From the NCBI RefSeq assembly GCF_016756535.1, contig NZ_AP023247.1, forward strand, positions 744,001 through 808,000: a stretch of 64,000 nt of DNA. Reading direction: 5' to 3'. This document shows, piece after piece, positions 32,767 to 41,160 of the stretch. This DNA is from Mesorhizobium sp. 131-2-1. Lineage in GTDB: Bacteria > Pseudomonadota > Alphaproteobacteria > Rhizobiales > Rhizobiaceae. Made by a program: the position numbers and the translations under genes. Each line of letters opens with the position of its first letter. Positions within the stretch are counted from its first letter, which is position 1. The notes below the pieces were generated by a model. The model was not told the DNA's origin. It saw nothing but the letters and a program-made list of their open reading frames with translations, and searched no databases.

Positions 32767-32773
32767 GGGAGCT

Positions 32774-33118
32774 TTATCCATTCACCGCCCTGCTGTCCTC
32801 AGGCGCCTCGGCCCTTTCGGTGAGGCCGTAGTCGCGCACGACGTGGGCGATGCGCAGACGATAGCCGGCAAAGATGCCGCCGCGGCCGGCCTGCTGCGCC
32901 TGCCGGTGCTCCTCGGTGTTGCGCCAGGCCTTCACCGCCTCCTCGTCGCGCCAGAAGGACAGCGACAGGATGCGGTCCGGATCGGCGAGGCTCTGAAACC
33001 GCTCGATCGAGATGAAGCCGTCGATGCCGTCGAGCAGCGGCCGGAGCTGCGCCGCGATGCCGAGATAGGCGTCGCGTTTTCCCTCGGCCGGCTGGACCTC
33101 GAAGATGACGGCGATCAT
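32774..33118 (-). CDS. Antibiotic biosynthesis monooxygenase (ABM)-domain protein
   Basis: Protein of 114 residues with the dimeric alpha-beta-barrel ABM fold: MIAVIFEVQPAEGKRDAYLGIAAQLRP, then GFISIERFQSLADPDRILSLSFWRDEEAVKAWRNTEEHRQAQQAG. Proteins of this shape include small monooxygenases and haem-degrading enzymes; the haem-type Asn is not evident. It overlaps the NIPSNAP gene by four bases and is therefore co-translated with it. Probably regulated by the divergent ArsR-family protein. Confidence 0.83.
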   Translation of the reverse strand: MIAVIFEVQPAEGKRDAYLGIAAQLRPLLDGIDGFISIERFQSLADPDRILSLSFWRDEEAVKAWRNTEEHRQAQQAGRGGIFAGYRLRIAHVVRDYGLTERAEAPEDSRAVNG

Positions 33119-33483
33119 GCCTCTATCCCTTCCTTGACAATGACGTCGGTCCGAAACATCTGCCGCGGCCCATGCGGACCCGACACCTGCTTCAGGAAGA
33201 TGCGGTCCTCCTTGAGGATGAATCTTTCGCGACGCGCGAACTCGTAATTTGCCTTGCCGGCCGGGTCGGCGGCAAGCCGGGCGCGGTAGGCTTCGTAGGC
33301 CGCGAGGTTCTCGATGTTGTAGGCGGCATAGGCCGTGGTGGCCGAACCCTCATGCGGCGCGAAATAGCCGATCAGGTCGGCGCCGCAGCGCGGGATGGCC
33401 TGGCCCCAGGCGCGGGCATACTGCTCGAACGCCGCCTTGCCGAACGGGTCGATCTCGTAGCGGATGAAGCAGGTGATGGTCAT
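33115..33483 (-). CDS. NIPSNAP-family protein
   Basis: Protein of 122 residues with a NIPSNAP/dimeric alpha-beta-barrel fold: MTITCFIRYEIDPFGKAAFEQYARAWGQAIPRCGADLIGYFAPHEGS, then YAAYNIENLAAYEAYRARL. Function of bacterial NIPSNAP proteins is unsettled. It is the first gene of a two-gene unit with the ABM protein and is divergent from the ArsR-family regulator, a setting that recurs for small oxidoreductase-like barrels. Confidence 0.82.
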   Translation of the reverse strand: MTITCFIRYEIDPFGKAAFEQYARAWGQAIPRCGADLIGYFAPHEGSATTAYAAYNIENLAAYEAYRARLAADPAGKANYEFARRERFILKEDRIFLKQVSGPHGPRQMFRTDVIVKEGIEA

Positions 33484-33627
33484 GGTCGTCTCCTCGTCGG
33501 CTCAGGTTTGCGGCGGCGACAGTTCGAGCGCGGTCGAAACATCGCTTCCGTCTGCGTGCTAGTCAGCTTCATGTCAGGAGTGGGCGCTTGCATCGTCGTC
33601 CGCTCCTTGAGCTGAACCGAGAATAGT

Positions 33628-33646
33628 GCATTCTTGGCCAGAATGC
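33628..33646. promoter_or_regulatory. Operator for the ArsR-family regulator
   Basis: GCATTCT-TGGCC-AGAATGC: perfect 7-base inverted arms around 5 bases, 18 bases before the regulator start at 33665 and 145 bases from the NIPSNAP start. A matching second site was not seen. Confidence 0.6.
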
Positions 33647-33664
33647 TTCGATGGAGATGAAACT

Positions 33665-34339
33665 ATGCGTGAAGGACCGGACATTGCCCGCATCGCCAGC
33701 CTGGTCGGCGATCCGGCCCGCGCCAGCATGCTCACCGCGCTGATGGGCGGCACGGCATTGACCGCATCGGAGCTGGCGCTGGAGGCCGGCGTGTCGCTGC
33801 CCACCGCCTCCTCGCATCTGTCGAAGCTTATGGAGGGTGGATTGCTGACGCTGGCCAGCCAGGGCCGGCACCGCTACTACGGGCTTGCCGGGTCGCAAGT
33901 GGCCGGCATGATCGAGGCGATCATCGGCGTCGCGGAAGCGGTCGGGCCAAAGCGGGTGCGGCCGGGCCCGCGCGACGCGGCGATGCGGGTGGCGCGGGTC
34001 TGCTACGACCATCTCGCCGGCGAGCAGGCGGTGGCGATGCTCGACCGCCTCGTCGACAGGAAGGTGCTGCTGCGCGAGGACAACGAGATCCGCTTGGCGC
34101 CGTCAGGCGCCGCGCATTTTTCGGCGCTCGGCATCGATGTCGCGGCCAAGGCGCGAAGGCCTGTCTGCCGCGCCTGTCTCGACTGGAGCGTCAGACGCTC
34201 GCACCTCGCCGGCACGCTGGGCGCCGCCATCCTCGACAAGATCATCGCCGAGAAATGGGCCCGGCGCGAAAAGGACAGCCGCGCCGTGGTGTTTTCGCCA
34301 CCGGGCAGGCAGGCGTTCGAGAAGGTGTTTCTCGCCTGA
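33665..34339 (+). CDS. ArsR-family transcriptional regulator
   Basis: Protein of 224 residues. Residues 5-80 are an ArsR winged helix (IARIASLVGDPARASMLTALMGG, TASELALEAGVSLPTASSHLSKLMEGGLL). The C-terminal region of 140 residues has CRACLDWSVRRSHLAGTLGAAILD, seen in the longer ArsR group found beside small oxidoreductase genes; it has no classic metal site. The start at 33665, preceded by GGAG, is preferred to an upstream in-frame ATG at 33626 that would overlap the operator. Confidence 0.87.
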   Translation: MREGPDIARIASLVGDPARASMLTALMGGTALTASELALEAGVSLPTASSHLSKLMEGGLLTLASQGRHRYYGLAGSQVAGMIEAIIGVAEAVGPKRVRPGPRDAAMRVARVCYDHLAGEQAVAMLDRLVDRKVLLREDNEIRLAPSGAAHFSALGIDVAAKARRPVCRACLDWSVRRSHLAGTLGAAILDKIIAEKWARREKDSRAVVFSPPGRQAFEKVFLA

Positions 34340-34353
34340 TGCGCCTTCCCTGA

Positions 34354-36873
34354 TCAGCCGCGTTTCAACGGCTTGCCGAGCTTGAAGAAATCCTTCCACG
34401 GATCGGCCTTCTTCAATTGCTCGAGCGTCGTTTCATCGCCGAGCGGAAAGGCATTCGGCGCCAGACCCTTCTCGAGCTCGGACCAGGTCACCGGCATCGA
34501 CACCGTGGCGCCCTTCTTGGCGCGCGAGGAATAGGGCGCGACCGTCGTCGAGCCGCGGCCGTTGCGCAGATAGTCGACGAATGTCTTTCCGGTGCGCGCC
34601 TTCTTCGACAGCGTCGCCGTGTAGAGGTCGGGCGCGGCCTGCTCCAGCGCGCGGGCGAAATCATGGGCGAAGTCCTTGACCTCGTCCCAGTCGGCCGACG
34701 GCTTTAGCGGCACCAGCACATGATAGCCCTTGCCGCCGGAGGTCTTGACCAAATTGGGCAACGACAGCTCGTCCAGCTGCTTGTGGATGTCGAGCGCCGC
34801 CTCGCGCACCGCCCTGACGTCGACGCCTTCGTCGGGATCGAGGTCGAAGATGATCTGGTCGGGCTTCTCCAGCGCGTCGACGGTCGAGCCCCAGATATGG
34901 ACTTCGACCACGCCGTACTGGACCAGCGCGGCAAGCCCGTCGAAATCCTTGATGAACAGGATCTCCTCGCCATCCGCCGGATCCTTCATTCTCGCGATCT
35001 TGTCGCTCATGCCGGGCGAGGCGTGCTTCTGGAAGAAACGCGGGCCACCGATGCCGTCCGGCGCCCGCACCAGGCTGAGCGGCCGGTTGACCACGAACGG
35101 CTCCATGCGCGGCCAGATCAGCGCATAGTGATCAAGCAGATCCTGCTTGGAGAGCTTTTCGTCGGGCCACAGCAACTTGTCGGGATGGGATAGTTTCACC
35201 GACGTCTGTGCCGCTCCAGTCGAGGCGGCCTTTGGCGCCGACTTGCCGCCGCTCGCATCGCTTTGGCCCTTGCCGGTGGCTCGCTTCGGTTTTTCCTGCA
35301 CGACTTCCTCCGCCGGCTTGTCCTCGCGCAGCCCCTGGAACGAGGCGTGGCGTACTATACGGTCCGCGGTCCAGCTGCGAAACTCCACTTCGCCGACAAG
35401 TTGAGGCTTGACCCAGACCAGGCCCTTGCCCTTGGGCACAGCGGCGGAAAAGGGCGAGGTTTCCGCCTTCAGCCCGTCCAGCCGCTTCTTGAGATCCGTC
35501 GCCACCTTGCCGGAAAAACCGGTTCCGACGCGGCCGGCATAGTGCAGCTTGCCGCGCTCGTGATAGCCGACCAGCAGTGAACGCAGGCCGCGGCCGGTCT
35601 TGTCGGACGGCAGATAGCCGCCGATGACGAATTCCTGGCGCAGCGTGCATTTCGATTTCACCCAGGTGAGGCCGCGGCCGCTGCGGTAGGGCGCGTCGGC
35701 GCGTTTTGAAACCACGCCTTCCAGGCCCATGCGGCAGACATGCTGCAGCATGATCTTGCCGGGCTGGTGGAAATGATCGCTGAAGCGCAGCGCCGAATCT
35801 TCCGGCTGGCCGCCGAGCAGTTCAGCCAGCGCCTGCTTGCGCTCGACCAGCGGCTCGCCGCGCAGGTCTTTGCCGTCGAGGCGCATCAGGTCGAAGACAT
35901 AGTAGACGAAGCGATCGGCGCGGCGGGCCGAAAGATCGGCCTGCAGCAAGGCGAAGGACGACACGCCGCTATCGGCCAGCACGATGATCTCGCCATCGAT
36001 GATGGCATCCCGGCACTTCAGTCCGGCAAGCGCGGCGGTGACGGGACCGTCGAATTTCCCGGTCCAGTCGAGGCCGGCGCGGGTGAGCAATCTAACTTCG
36101 CTGCCGGCGATCTGCGCCTGCATGCGGTAGCCATCGAATTTTACTTCATGCAGCCAATCGTCGCCGGACGGCGCATCCTTCTCCAGCGTGGCGAGCTGCG
36201 GCTCGATGAAGTCCAGGCGTTTTGCAGGCGCCGTCTTTGTCTTGTTGGTGGCCGGCTTGTTGGAGTGCCAGACTTTTGGGTTCGCGCCCCTGGCCGTCTT
36301 GCCCTCGCCGACCTCCTCGATGGTCAGGCCGGACTTCACCGATTTGGGCTCTTGCTTGAGAATGTCCTCGCCGGGCCGGGCGGCGGCATCGTCGGCCTTG
36401 ATCAGCAGCCAGTTGTCGCGCTTTTCCCCCGGGCGTGGCTTCAGCCGCACCAGATGCCAGCTTCCATGCAATTTGTGCCCGTCGAGTTCGAAGCCGATAT
36501 GGCCCTTCTTCATCGCCTTGGCGGGATCCCCCTCGGGCTTCCAGGTGCCCTCGTCCCAGACGATGACCGTGCCACCGCCATACTCGCCCTCGGGGATAGT
36601 GCCCTCGAAGGGCGCGTAGTCGATCGGGTGATCCTCGACGTGCACCGCCAGCCGCTTCTCATGCGGATCGAGGCTCGGGCCGCGCGTTACCGCCCAGCTC
36701 CACAGCACGCCGTCATGCTCGAGGCGAAGGTCGTAGTGCAGCCTGGTCGCGGCATGCTTGTGGATGACGAAGATGCCGCCAGCCTCGCCTTTCCTGGCAG
36801 GCGCGACCTTGCCGGCCGGCTCGGCGGTTTTGCGGAAGTCACGCTTGGCTTGGTATTGTTCGAGACCGGGCAT
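34354..36873 (-). CDS. ligD: Non-homologous end-joining DNA ligase D (LigD)
   Basis: Multi-domain end-joining enzyme of 839 residues in the order phosphoesterase, ligase, polymerase. The 3'-phosphoesterase (about residues 30-170) has HYDLRLEHDG and HVEDHP. The ligase domain has the adenylated Lys245 in EVKFDGYR, then DGEIIVLA and EGVVSKR, with the OB-fold region to about 540. A Lys/Ala/Ser-rich linker (about 545-580) leads to the primase-polymerase, with FDLDPDEGV carrying the metal Asp pair and TSGGKGYHVLVPL. It follows ku by ten bases and shares its promoter. Confidence 0.96.
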   Translation of the reverse strand: MPGLEQYQAKRDFRKTAEPAGKVAPARKGEAGGIFVIHKHAATRLHYDLRLEHDGVLWSWAVTRGPSLDPHEKRLAVHVEDHPIDYAPFEGTIPEGEYGGGTVIVWDEGTWKPEGDPAKAMKKGHIGFELDGHKLHGSWHLVRLKPRPGEKRDNWLLIKADDAAARPGEDILKQEPKSVKSGLTIEEVGEGKTARGANPKVWHSNKPATNKTKTAPAKRLDFIEPQLATLEKDAPSGDDWLHEVKFDGYRMQAQIAGSEVRLLTRAGLDWTGKFDGPVTAALAGLKCRDAIIDGEIIVLADSGVSSFALLQADLSARRADRFVYYVFDLMRLDGKDLRGEPLVERKQALAELLGGQPEDSALRFSDHFHQPGKIMLQHVCRMGLEGVVSKRADAPYRSGRGLTWVKSKCTLRQEFVIGGYLPSDKTGRGLRSLLVGYHERGKLHYAGRVGTGFSGKVATDLKKRLDGLKAETSPFSAAVPKGKGLVWVKPQLVGEVEFRSWTADRIVRHASFQGLREDKPAEEVVQEKPKRATGKGQSDASGGKSAPKAASTGAAQTSVKLSHPDKLLWPDEKLSKQDLLDHYALIWPRMEPFVVNRPLSLVRAPDGIGGPRFFQKHASPGMSDKIARMKDPADGEEILFIKDFDGLAALVQYGVVEVHIWGSTVDALEKPDQIIFDLDPDEGVDVRAVREAALDIHKQLDELSLPNLVKTSGGKGYHVLVPLKPSADWDEVKDFAHDFARALEQAAPDLYTATLSKKARTGKTFVDYLRNGRGSTTVAPYSSRAKKGATVSMPVTWSELEKGLAPNAFPLGDETTLEQLKKADPWKDFFKLGKPLKRG

Positions 36874-36883
36874 GAAGCGGTGC

Positions 36884-37750
36884 CTATGCCGATTTTCGCC
36901 TGGGGGTGGAGGCTTTGGCTTTGCTCCGCGCCGCCGTCGTTTTCGACGAGGTCTTCCTGGCTTTGCCAGCGCCTTCCGCGTTCAGGCTCTTCTTCAGCGC
37001 ATCGAAGAGATTGACGACATTGGAGGGTTTCGGCGGCGCCTTGGCCTTCGGCGCCTTCCTGCCAGCCTTCCTGGCGCGAATCAGTTCGAGCAGCGCGTCC
37101 TCATAGCGGTCGTCGAATTTCGACGGATCGAATTTTGCTCCCTTCCTGTCGATGATGTGCTCGGCGAGGTCGATCATCTCGTCGTCGGTCTTGATCGGCT
37201 TGATGTCGCCAAAGACACTGTCGGGCTGGCGCACCGTGTTGTCGTAGCGCAGCGTGGTCAACACCATGCCCCTGCCGAGCGGCTCGATCACCACCGGGCG
37301 CTCCCGTTGGTAGAGCACGATGCGGGCGAGCCCGGCCATCTTCTTCGCCACCATGGCGTCGCGGATGACGGCGAAGGCCTCCTCCGACACCTTGTCGGCC
37401 GGCGAGACATAGTAGGGCGTGTCGAGATAGATCTGCTGGATCGAGGCTTTATCGACGAAGCCATCGAGGTTCATCGTGTGCGAGGACTCGATCTGGACGG
37501 CCTCGATCTCGTCCTCCTCGATATGGATGTATTCGCCGTCCTCGACCTCATAGCCCTTGATCTCGTCGCCTTCCTCCAGCGGCTTGCCGGTTTCGGCATC
37601 GACATAGATGCGCTTCACGGTGTTGCCGGTCTTGCGGTTGAGGATGCGGAAGGAGACCTTTTCGGCGTGGGTGACGACGTTGGTCAGCTCGATGGCGCAA
37701 GTGACCAGCGACAGCTTGAGGTAGCCCTTCCAGGCCGGGCGCGGCGCCAT
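36884..37750 (-). CDS. ku: Ku protein for non-homologous end joining
   Basis: DNA-end-binding homodimer of 288 residues. It begins MAPRPAWKGYLKLSLVTCAIELTN, as bacterial Ku proteins do, and has the ring-forming segments IEEDEIEAVQIESSHTMNLDGFVD and YYVSPADKVSEEAFAVIRDAM. The last 60 residues are Lys/Arg/Ala-rich, the usual DNA-binding tail. First gene of the ku-ligD unit. An EcfG-type promoter match stands 34 bases upstream, suggesting that end joining is switched on by the general stress response. Confidence 0.96.
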   Translation of the reverse strand: MAPRPAWKGYLKLSLVTCAIELTNVVTHAEKVSFRILNRKTGNTVKRIYVDAETGKPLEEGDEIKGYEVEDGEYIHIEEDEIEAVQIESSHTMNLDGFVDKASIQQIYLDTPYYVSPADKVSEEAFAVIRDAMVAKKMAGLARIVLYQRERPVVIEPLGRGMVLTTLRYDNTVRQPDSVFGDIKPIKTDDEMIDLAEHIIDRKGAKFDPSKFDDRYEDALLELIRARKAGRKAPKAKAPPKPSNVVNLFDALKKSLNAEGAGKARKTSSKTTAARSKAKASTPRRKSA

Positions 37751-37783
37751 GACGAACTCCCTGACTAGGACGGTTCAACCGAG

Positions 37784-37808
37784 AACGGGCAGAAGCCGCT
37801 CCGGTTCC
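37784..37808 (-). promoter_or_regulatory. EcfG (general stress) promoter for ku-ligD
   Basis: On the ku strand GGAAC (37808-37804), 16 bases, CGTT (37787-37784): an exact match to the alphaproteobacterial EcfG/RpoE2 consensus GGAAC-N16/17-CGTT, at a fitting distance from the start at 37750. Confidence 0.72.
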
Positions 37809-38115
37809 GGGCTTGGGAGGCAACCCGCTTCCAGACGAGTTTCCCGGCCGCGCACGGAAATTTCGCGGGGGCGCCCGCGTTTGAAACAGAACCGCGCCCA
37901 AGCGACATTCAGGCGAAACATATGTGATGCAAAAGTCACATTGGGCGAAATGCCGACAAATGGCTCCGAAAGACCCCGAATCAGCCGCAATCCGGCCACG
38001 AACCAGGGCATTTCGGACCAGAAATTAACATCACGTTCACCGACTATTCACGCCTCGACGCTATGATGCCCGCAATTCGGACGGGACATCCGAAATCGGG
38101 ACAGGGACAGGGAAA
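37809..38115. other. Intergenic region upstream of ku and the small ORF
   Basis: About 300 bases without a credible gene. It becomes AT-richer near 37915-38060 (CATATGTGATGCAAAAGTCACATT, where TGTGATGCAAAAGTCACA forms a short imperfect inverted repeat). No repeat family member or RNA gene was recognised. Confidence 0.4.
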
Positions 38116-38262
38116 ATGAAGTTCTGGAGCCACATCGCCGGCTACGCCGCCGCCATCCGCGAGTTCGTCGCGCCGACCTACCGGCCGGAGCGCTATTACA
38201 TGCGCGGCCCGGGCCCGGCCTGCGCCCGCCGCGGCAACTCGCTCGGTATCAGCGCGCATTGA
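38116..38262 (+). CDS. Possible small basic protein, 48 residues
   Basis: ATG at 38116 is preceded by AGGGACAGGGAAA, a strong ribosome site, and opens a frame of 48 codons starting MKFWSHIAGYAAAIREFV and ending GNSLGISAH. It is basic and aromatic-rich with GPGPACARRG. No family is recognised. It is below the size usually annotated; codon usage (mostly G/C in third position) fits neighbouring genes. Alone between ku and the DCC gene. Confidence 0.5.
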   Translation: MKFWSHIAGYAAAIREFVAPTYRPERYYMRGPGPACARRGNSLGISAH

Positions 38263-38441
38263 TCATGACCCTCGAAAGCCGTCATGACAGCCGGATCTGC
38301 AAACCGGCCGATAACCATCGCGCCACCACCTATCGCGCCGAGCGTCCCGCGCTGGCCGACCGGCGGTGTGCGGCAACACGGCGGCTTTGACGCCGCCGCC
38401 GGCTGGCTTAGTGTCTGAAGACACCAGCTGCCGGGGCCGCC

Positions 38442-38894
38442 ATGACCGACCTGCCCGAACAGAAGCCTGCTCCTCTCCAGCCGCAAGTCCATGATCCATC
38501 CCGGCCGTTGATCGTTTTCGACGGCGTCTGCGTGTTCTGCTCGGGCTTCGTGCGAACGGTGGTCCGGCTCGACCGCGAGAAGCGCTTCCGTTTCGCCACG
38601 GCGCAGTCGCCGCTGGGCGAGGCGCTGTTCCGCAAGCACGGGCTGCGGACCGACAGCTACGACACCAGCCTGACCCTGGTCGACAATGAGGCCTTCACCC
38701 AACTGGACGGCTTCATCGCGGTGATGGCCGAGCTTGGCTGGCCATGGCGGGCGGCGAAGGCCCTGCTCGTTCTGCCGCGGCCGCTGCGCGACTGGATCTA
38801 CGACCGCGTCGCCAAAAATCGCTATGCCCTGTTCGGCAGGAAGGACAGCTGCGAGATCCCGTCGGCTGAATTGCGGGAGCGGCTGATCGGCTAG
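38442..38894 (+). CDS. DCC-family (DUF393) thiol-disulfide protein
   Basis: Protein of 150 residues with the DCC signature: LIVFDGVCVFCSGFVRTVVRLD, the D-x-x-C-x-x-C arrangement at about residues 27-33 that names the family. The fold is thioredoxin-like but lies in the cytoplasm as no signal peptide is seen. The rest (DTSLTLVDNEAFTQLDGFIAVMAELGWPW) is typical of the family. Role unknown. The DUF4166 gene follows after 50 bases on the same strand, a common pairing in rhizobia (from memory). Confidence 0.87.
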   Translation: MTDLPEQKPAPLQPQVHDPSRPLIVFDGVCVFCSGFVRTVVRLDREKRFRFATAQSPLGEALFRKHGLRTDSYDTSLTLVDNEAFTQLDGFIAVMAELGWPWRAAKALLVLPRPLRDWIYDRVAKNRYALFGRKDSCEIPSAELRERLIG

Positions 38895-38944
38895 GACATG
38901 ATCCCGGGGCGAGGCCGGGGCGGGCGGGCATAGGGGGTGTGCGG

Positions 38945-40654
38945 ATGAAGCTTCTCATCGTCGGCGGCTACGGCACATTCGGCGGCCGCATCGTGGAGCT
39001 TCTGGACGGTGAGCCGCGCCTGACGCTGATCGTCGCCGGGCGTTCGCTTGCCAGGGCGGAAACCTATTGCAACAGCCGCGTTGGCGCGAGCGCGCGACTG
39101 ATCCCGGCAATGTTCGACCGCGACGGCGATCTTGCCGCGCAGCTTGGCGCGCTCATGCCTAATATCGTGGTCGACGCCAGTGGCCCGTTCCAGGCGTACG
39201 GTGCGGGACGCTACCGCCTGGTCGAGGCCTGCATTGCGGCGCGCATGAACTATCTCGACCTCGCCGACGGTTCCGACTTCGTCGCCGGCGTTTCGGCGTT
39301 CGACGCCACCGCGAAACGGCAGGGGCTTTTCGTGCTGTCGGGCGTATCCAGCTTCCCGGTGCTGACGGCCGCGGTGGTGCGGCGCCTGTCGATAGGCCTT
39401 GCGCACGTCGACAGCATCCGCGGCGGCATCGCGCCGTCGCCCTTTGCCGGGGTCGGCGAGAACGTCATCCGCGCCATTGCCAGCTATGCCGGCCAGCCGG
39501 TGCAGCTGGTGCGGGACGGCAGCCTGCAGCAGGGCCGACCCCTGACCGAGCAGATGCGCTGCACGATCGCCCCGCCCGGCCGGCTGCCGCTGCGCAACAC
39601 CCTGTTTTCGCTGGTCGACGTGCCGGACCTGCGCGCCCTGGCAGCACTGTGGCCGGAGGCGAGAACAATCTGGATGGGGGCGGGACCGGTGCCGGAGGCG
39701 CTGCACCGCGCGCTGATCGGCCTTGCCTGGCTGGTGCGCATCGGCCTGGTCCGCTCGCTGTCGCCGCTGGCGCCGCTCATGCACTGGGCAACCAACCGGC
39801 TGAGCTGGGGCGAGCACCGCGGCGGCATGTTCGTGGCGGTCGAAGGGGTTGACCCGACCGGCAGGCCGGCCAAGCACTCCTGGCACCTGCTCGCGGAAGG
39901 CGATGACGGGCCGCTGATCCCGTCGATGGCGGTCGAGGCGCTGGTCCGCAAGGCGCTCGACGGCCAGGCGCCGTCGCCTGGGGCGCGGGCGGCGGTGCGC
40001 GACCTCGAGCTCGCAGACTATGAGGCGCTGTTTGCGACGAAGACGATCCACACCGGTTTCAGGGACGATACCGACGACGACCAGCCGCTCTATCCGGCCC
40101 TGCTCGGCGATGCCTGGCCCGCGCTGCCTGCTGAAATCCAGACCATGCACGACCGCACCATGGCGGCAGACGGACGCGCCAGCGTCGAGCGGGGTGGCGG
40201 CATGCTTAGCCGGCTTGCCGCGCGGCTGGTCGGCTTCCCCGGCGCCGCTGCCGATGTCCCGGTCAAGGTGCGTTTCGACACCGATGGCAAGGGCGAAACC
40301 TGGACGCGGACCTTCGGCGCGCACAGTTTTTCGAGCCGGCAGCTTGCAGGGCGCGGACGCTCGGAGCGGTTGCTTGTCGAACGCTTCGGGCCGCTGGCTT
40401 TTGCCATGGCGCTTGTCGCCGGGGAGGGCCGGCTGACGCTGGTGCTGCGCCGCTGGAGCCTGCTTGGCCTTCCGCTGCCGATGTGGCTCTGCCCGCGCTC
40501 GACCTCCTATGAAACGGTGGAAGACGGCCGATTCCGCTTCCATGTCGAGATCTCGCACCCGCTCACCGGGCTGATCGTGCGTTACCGTGGCTGGCTGGAG
40601 CCGGCCGCCCAGCGCCGCAGCGATGTCCCGTCGCCCGCCGTCCTGTCCGGCTGA
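38945..40654 (+). CDS. Saccharopine-dehydrogenase-like NAD(P)-binding protein with DUF4166
   Basis: Protein of 569 residues in two parts. Residues 1-130 are a Rossmann domain (KLLIVGGYGTFGGRIVELL, VVDASGPFQAYG) of the saccharopine dehydrogenase type, continuing with a catalytic-like region to about 370. Residues 375-560 are DUF4166 (LYPALLGDAWPALPAEIQTMHD, then VKVRFDTDGKGETWTRTFG). Substrate unknown; related proteins have been discussed as lipid or fatty acyl reductases. The start at 38945 is used; a GTG two codons earlier is possible. Confidence 0.82.
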   Translation: MKLLIVGGYGTFGGRIVELLDGEPRLTLIVAGRSLARAETYCNSRVGASARLIPAMFDRDGDLAAQLGALMPNIVVDASGPFQAYGAGRYRLVEACIAARMNYLDLADGSDFVAGVSAFDATAKRQGLFVLSGVSSFPVLTAAVVRRLSIGLAHVDSIRGGIAPSPFAGVGENVIRAIASYAGQPVQLVRDGSLQQGRPLTEQMRCTIAPPGRLPLRNTLFSLVDVPDLRALAALWPEARTIWMGAGPVPEALHRALIGLAWLVRIGLVRSLSPLAPLMHWATNRLSWGEHRGGMFVAVEGVDPTGRPAKHSWHLLAEGDDGPLIPSMAVEALVRKALDGQAPSPGARAAVRDLELADYEALFATKTIHTGFRDDTDDDQPLYPALLGDAWPALPAEIQTMHDRTMAADGRASVERGGGMLSRLAARLVGFPGAAADVPVKVRFDTDGKGETWTRTFGAHSFSSRQLAGRGRSERLLVERFGPLAFAMALVAGEGRLTLVLRRWSLLGLPLPMWLCPRSTSYETVEDGRFRFHVEISHPLTGLIVRYRGWLEPAAQRRSDVPSPAVLSG

Positions 40655-40713
40655 TCCTGTCCAGCGGTCTTGCGCAAGGCGCCGTGGCGGACGAAAGATT
40701 TTTTCGCAGCACC

Positions 40714-40740
40714 TGTCGAAATCCGTCCGGTCCACGCGAC
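40714..40740 (+). promoter_or_regulatory. ECF42-type promoter ahead of the DGPF gene
   Basis: TGTCGA at 40714-40719, 17 bases, CGAC at 40737-40740. The ECF42 group recognises TGTCGA in the -35 and CGA/TC in the -10 region, and the ECF42 sigma gene is the second gene of the unit that follows. The -10 ends 49 bases before the start at 40789. Confidence 0.6.
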
Positions 40741-40788
40741 ATTGATCAGGCCGGCGACGACGCGGCCTTCGAAAAACGGGAGAAGACC

Positions 40789-41157
40789 ATGCGATACATG
40801 CTTTTGATCTACGCGAACGAAGCCGCGATGGCGACCGCGCCGAGCGACAAGACCTACGAGATCAGCGCCGCCTACGGCGCCTATACCGAGGCATTGAAGA
40901 AATCCGGCGCGTGGCTCGCCGGCGACCGGCTGCGGCCGACCCAGTCGGCCACCGCGGTGCGGACGGCCGACGGCAAGACCAATGTGCTCGACGGTCCCTA
41001 CGCCGACACCAAGGAGCAGCTCGCCGGTTTCTACATGATCGAGGCCGCGGACGCCGACGCGGCAATCGCTTGGGCGGCGCGCTGTCCGGGCGCCAGTGCC
41101 GGCACGATCGAGGTGCGGCCGATCTGGGAAATGAGCGACTACCCCTCCGGGAACTAA
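40789..41157 (+). CDS. YCII/DGPF-domain protein, ECF42 partner
   Basis: Protein of 122 residues beginning MRYMLLIYANEAAMA, a YciI-like barrel, with NVLDGPYADTKEQLAGFYMIEA, a DGPY form of the DGPF motif. Such proteins are encoded with ECF42 sigma factors in many phyla and are the main target of that sigma. Enzymatic activity is not known. The start at 40789 has GGGAGAAG upstream. Three bases separate its stop from the sigma gene. Confidence 0.88.
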   Translation: MRYMLLIYANEAAMATAPSDKTYEISAAYGAYTEALKKSGAWLAGDRLRPTQSATAVRTADGKTNVLDGPYADTKEQLAGFYMIEAADADAAIAWAARCPGASAGTIEVRPIWEMSDYPSGN

Positions 41158-41160
41158 CCC

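Noticed and set aside
38891..40735. 614-codon minus-strand frame opposite the DUF4166 gene
   Set aside because: Arg/Gln/His-rich shadow with no recognisable domain.
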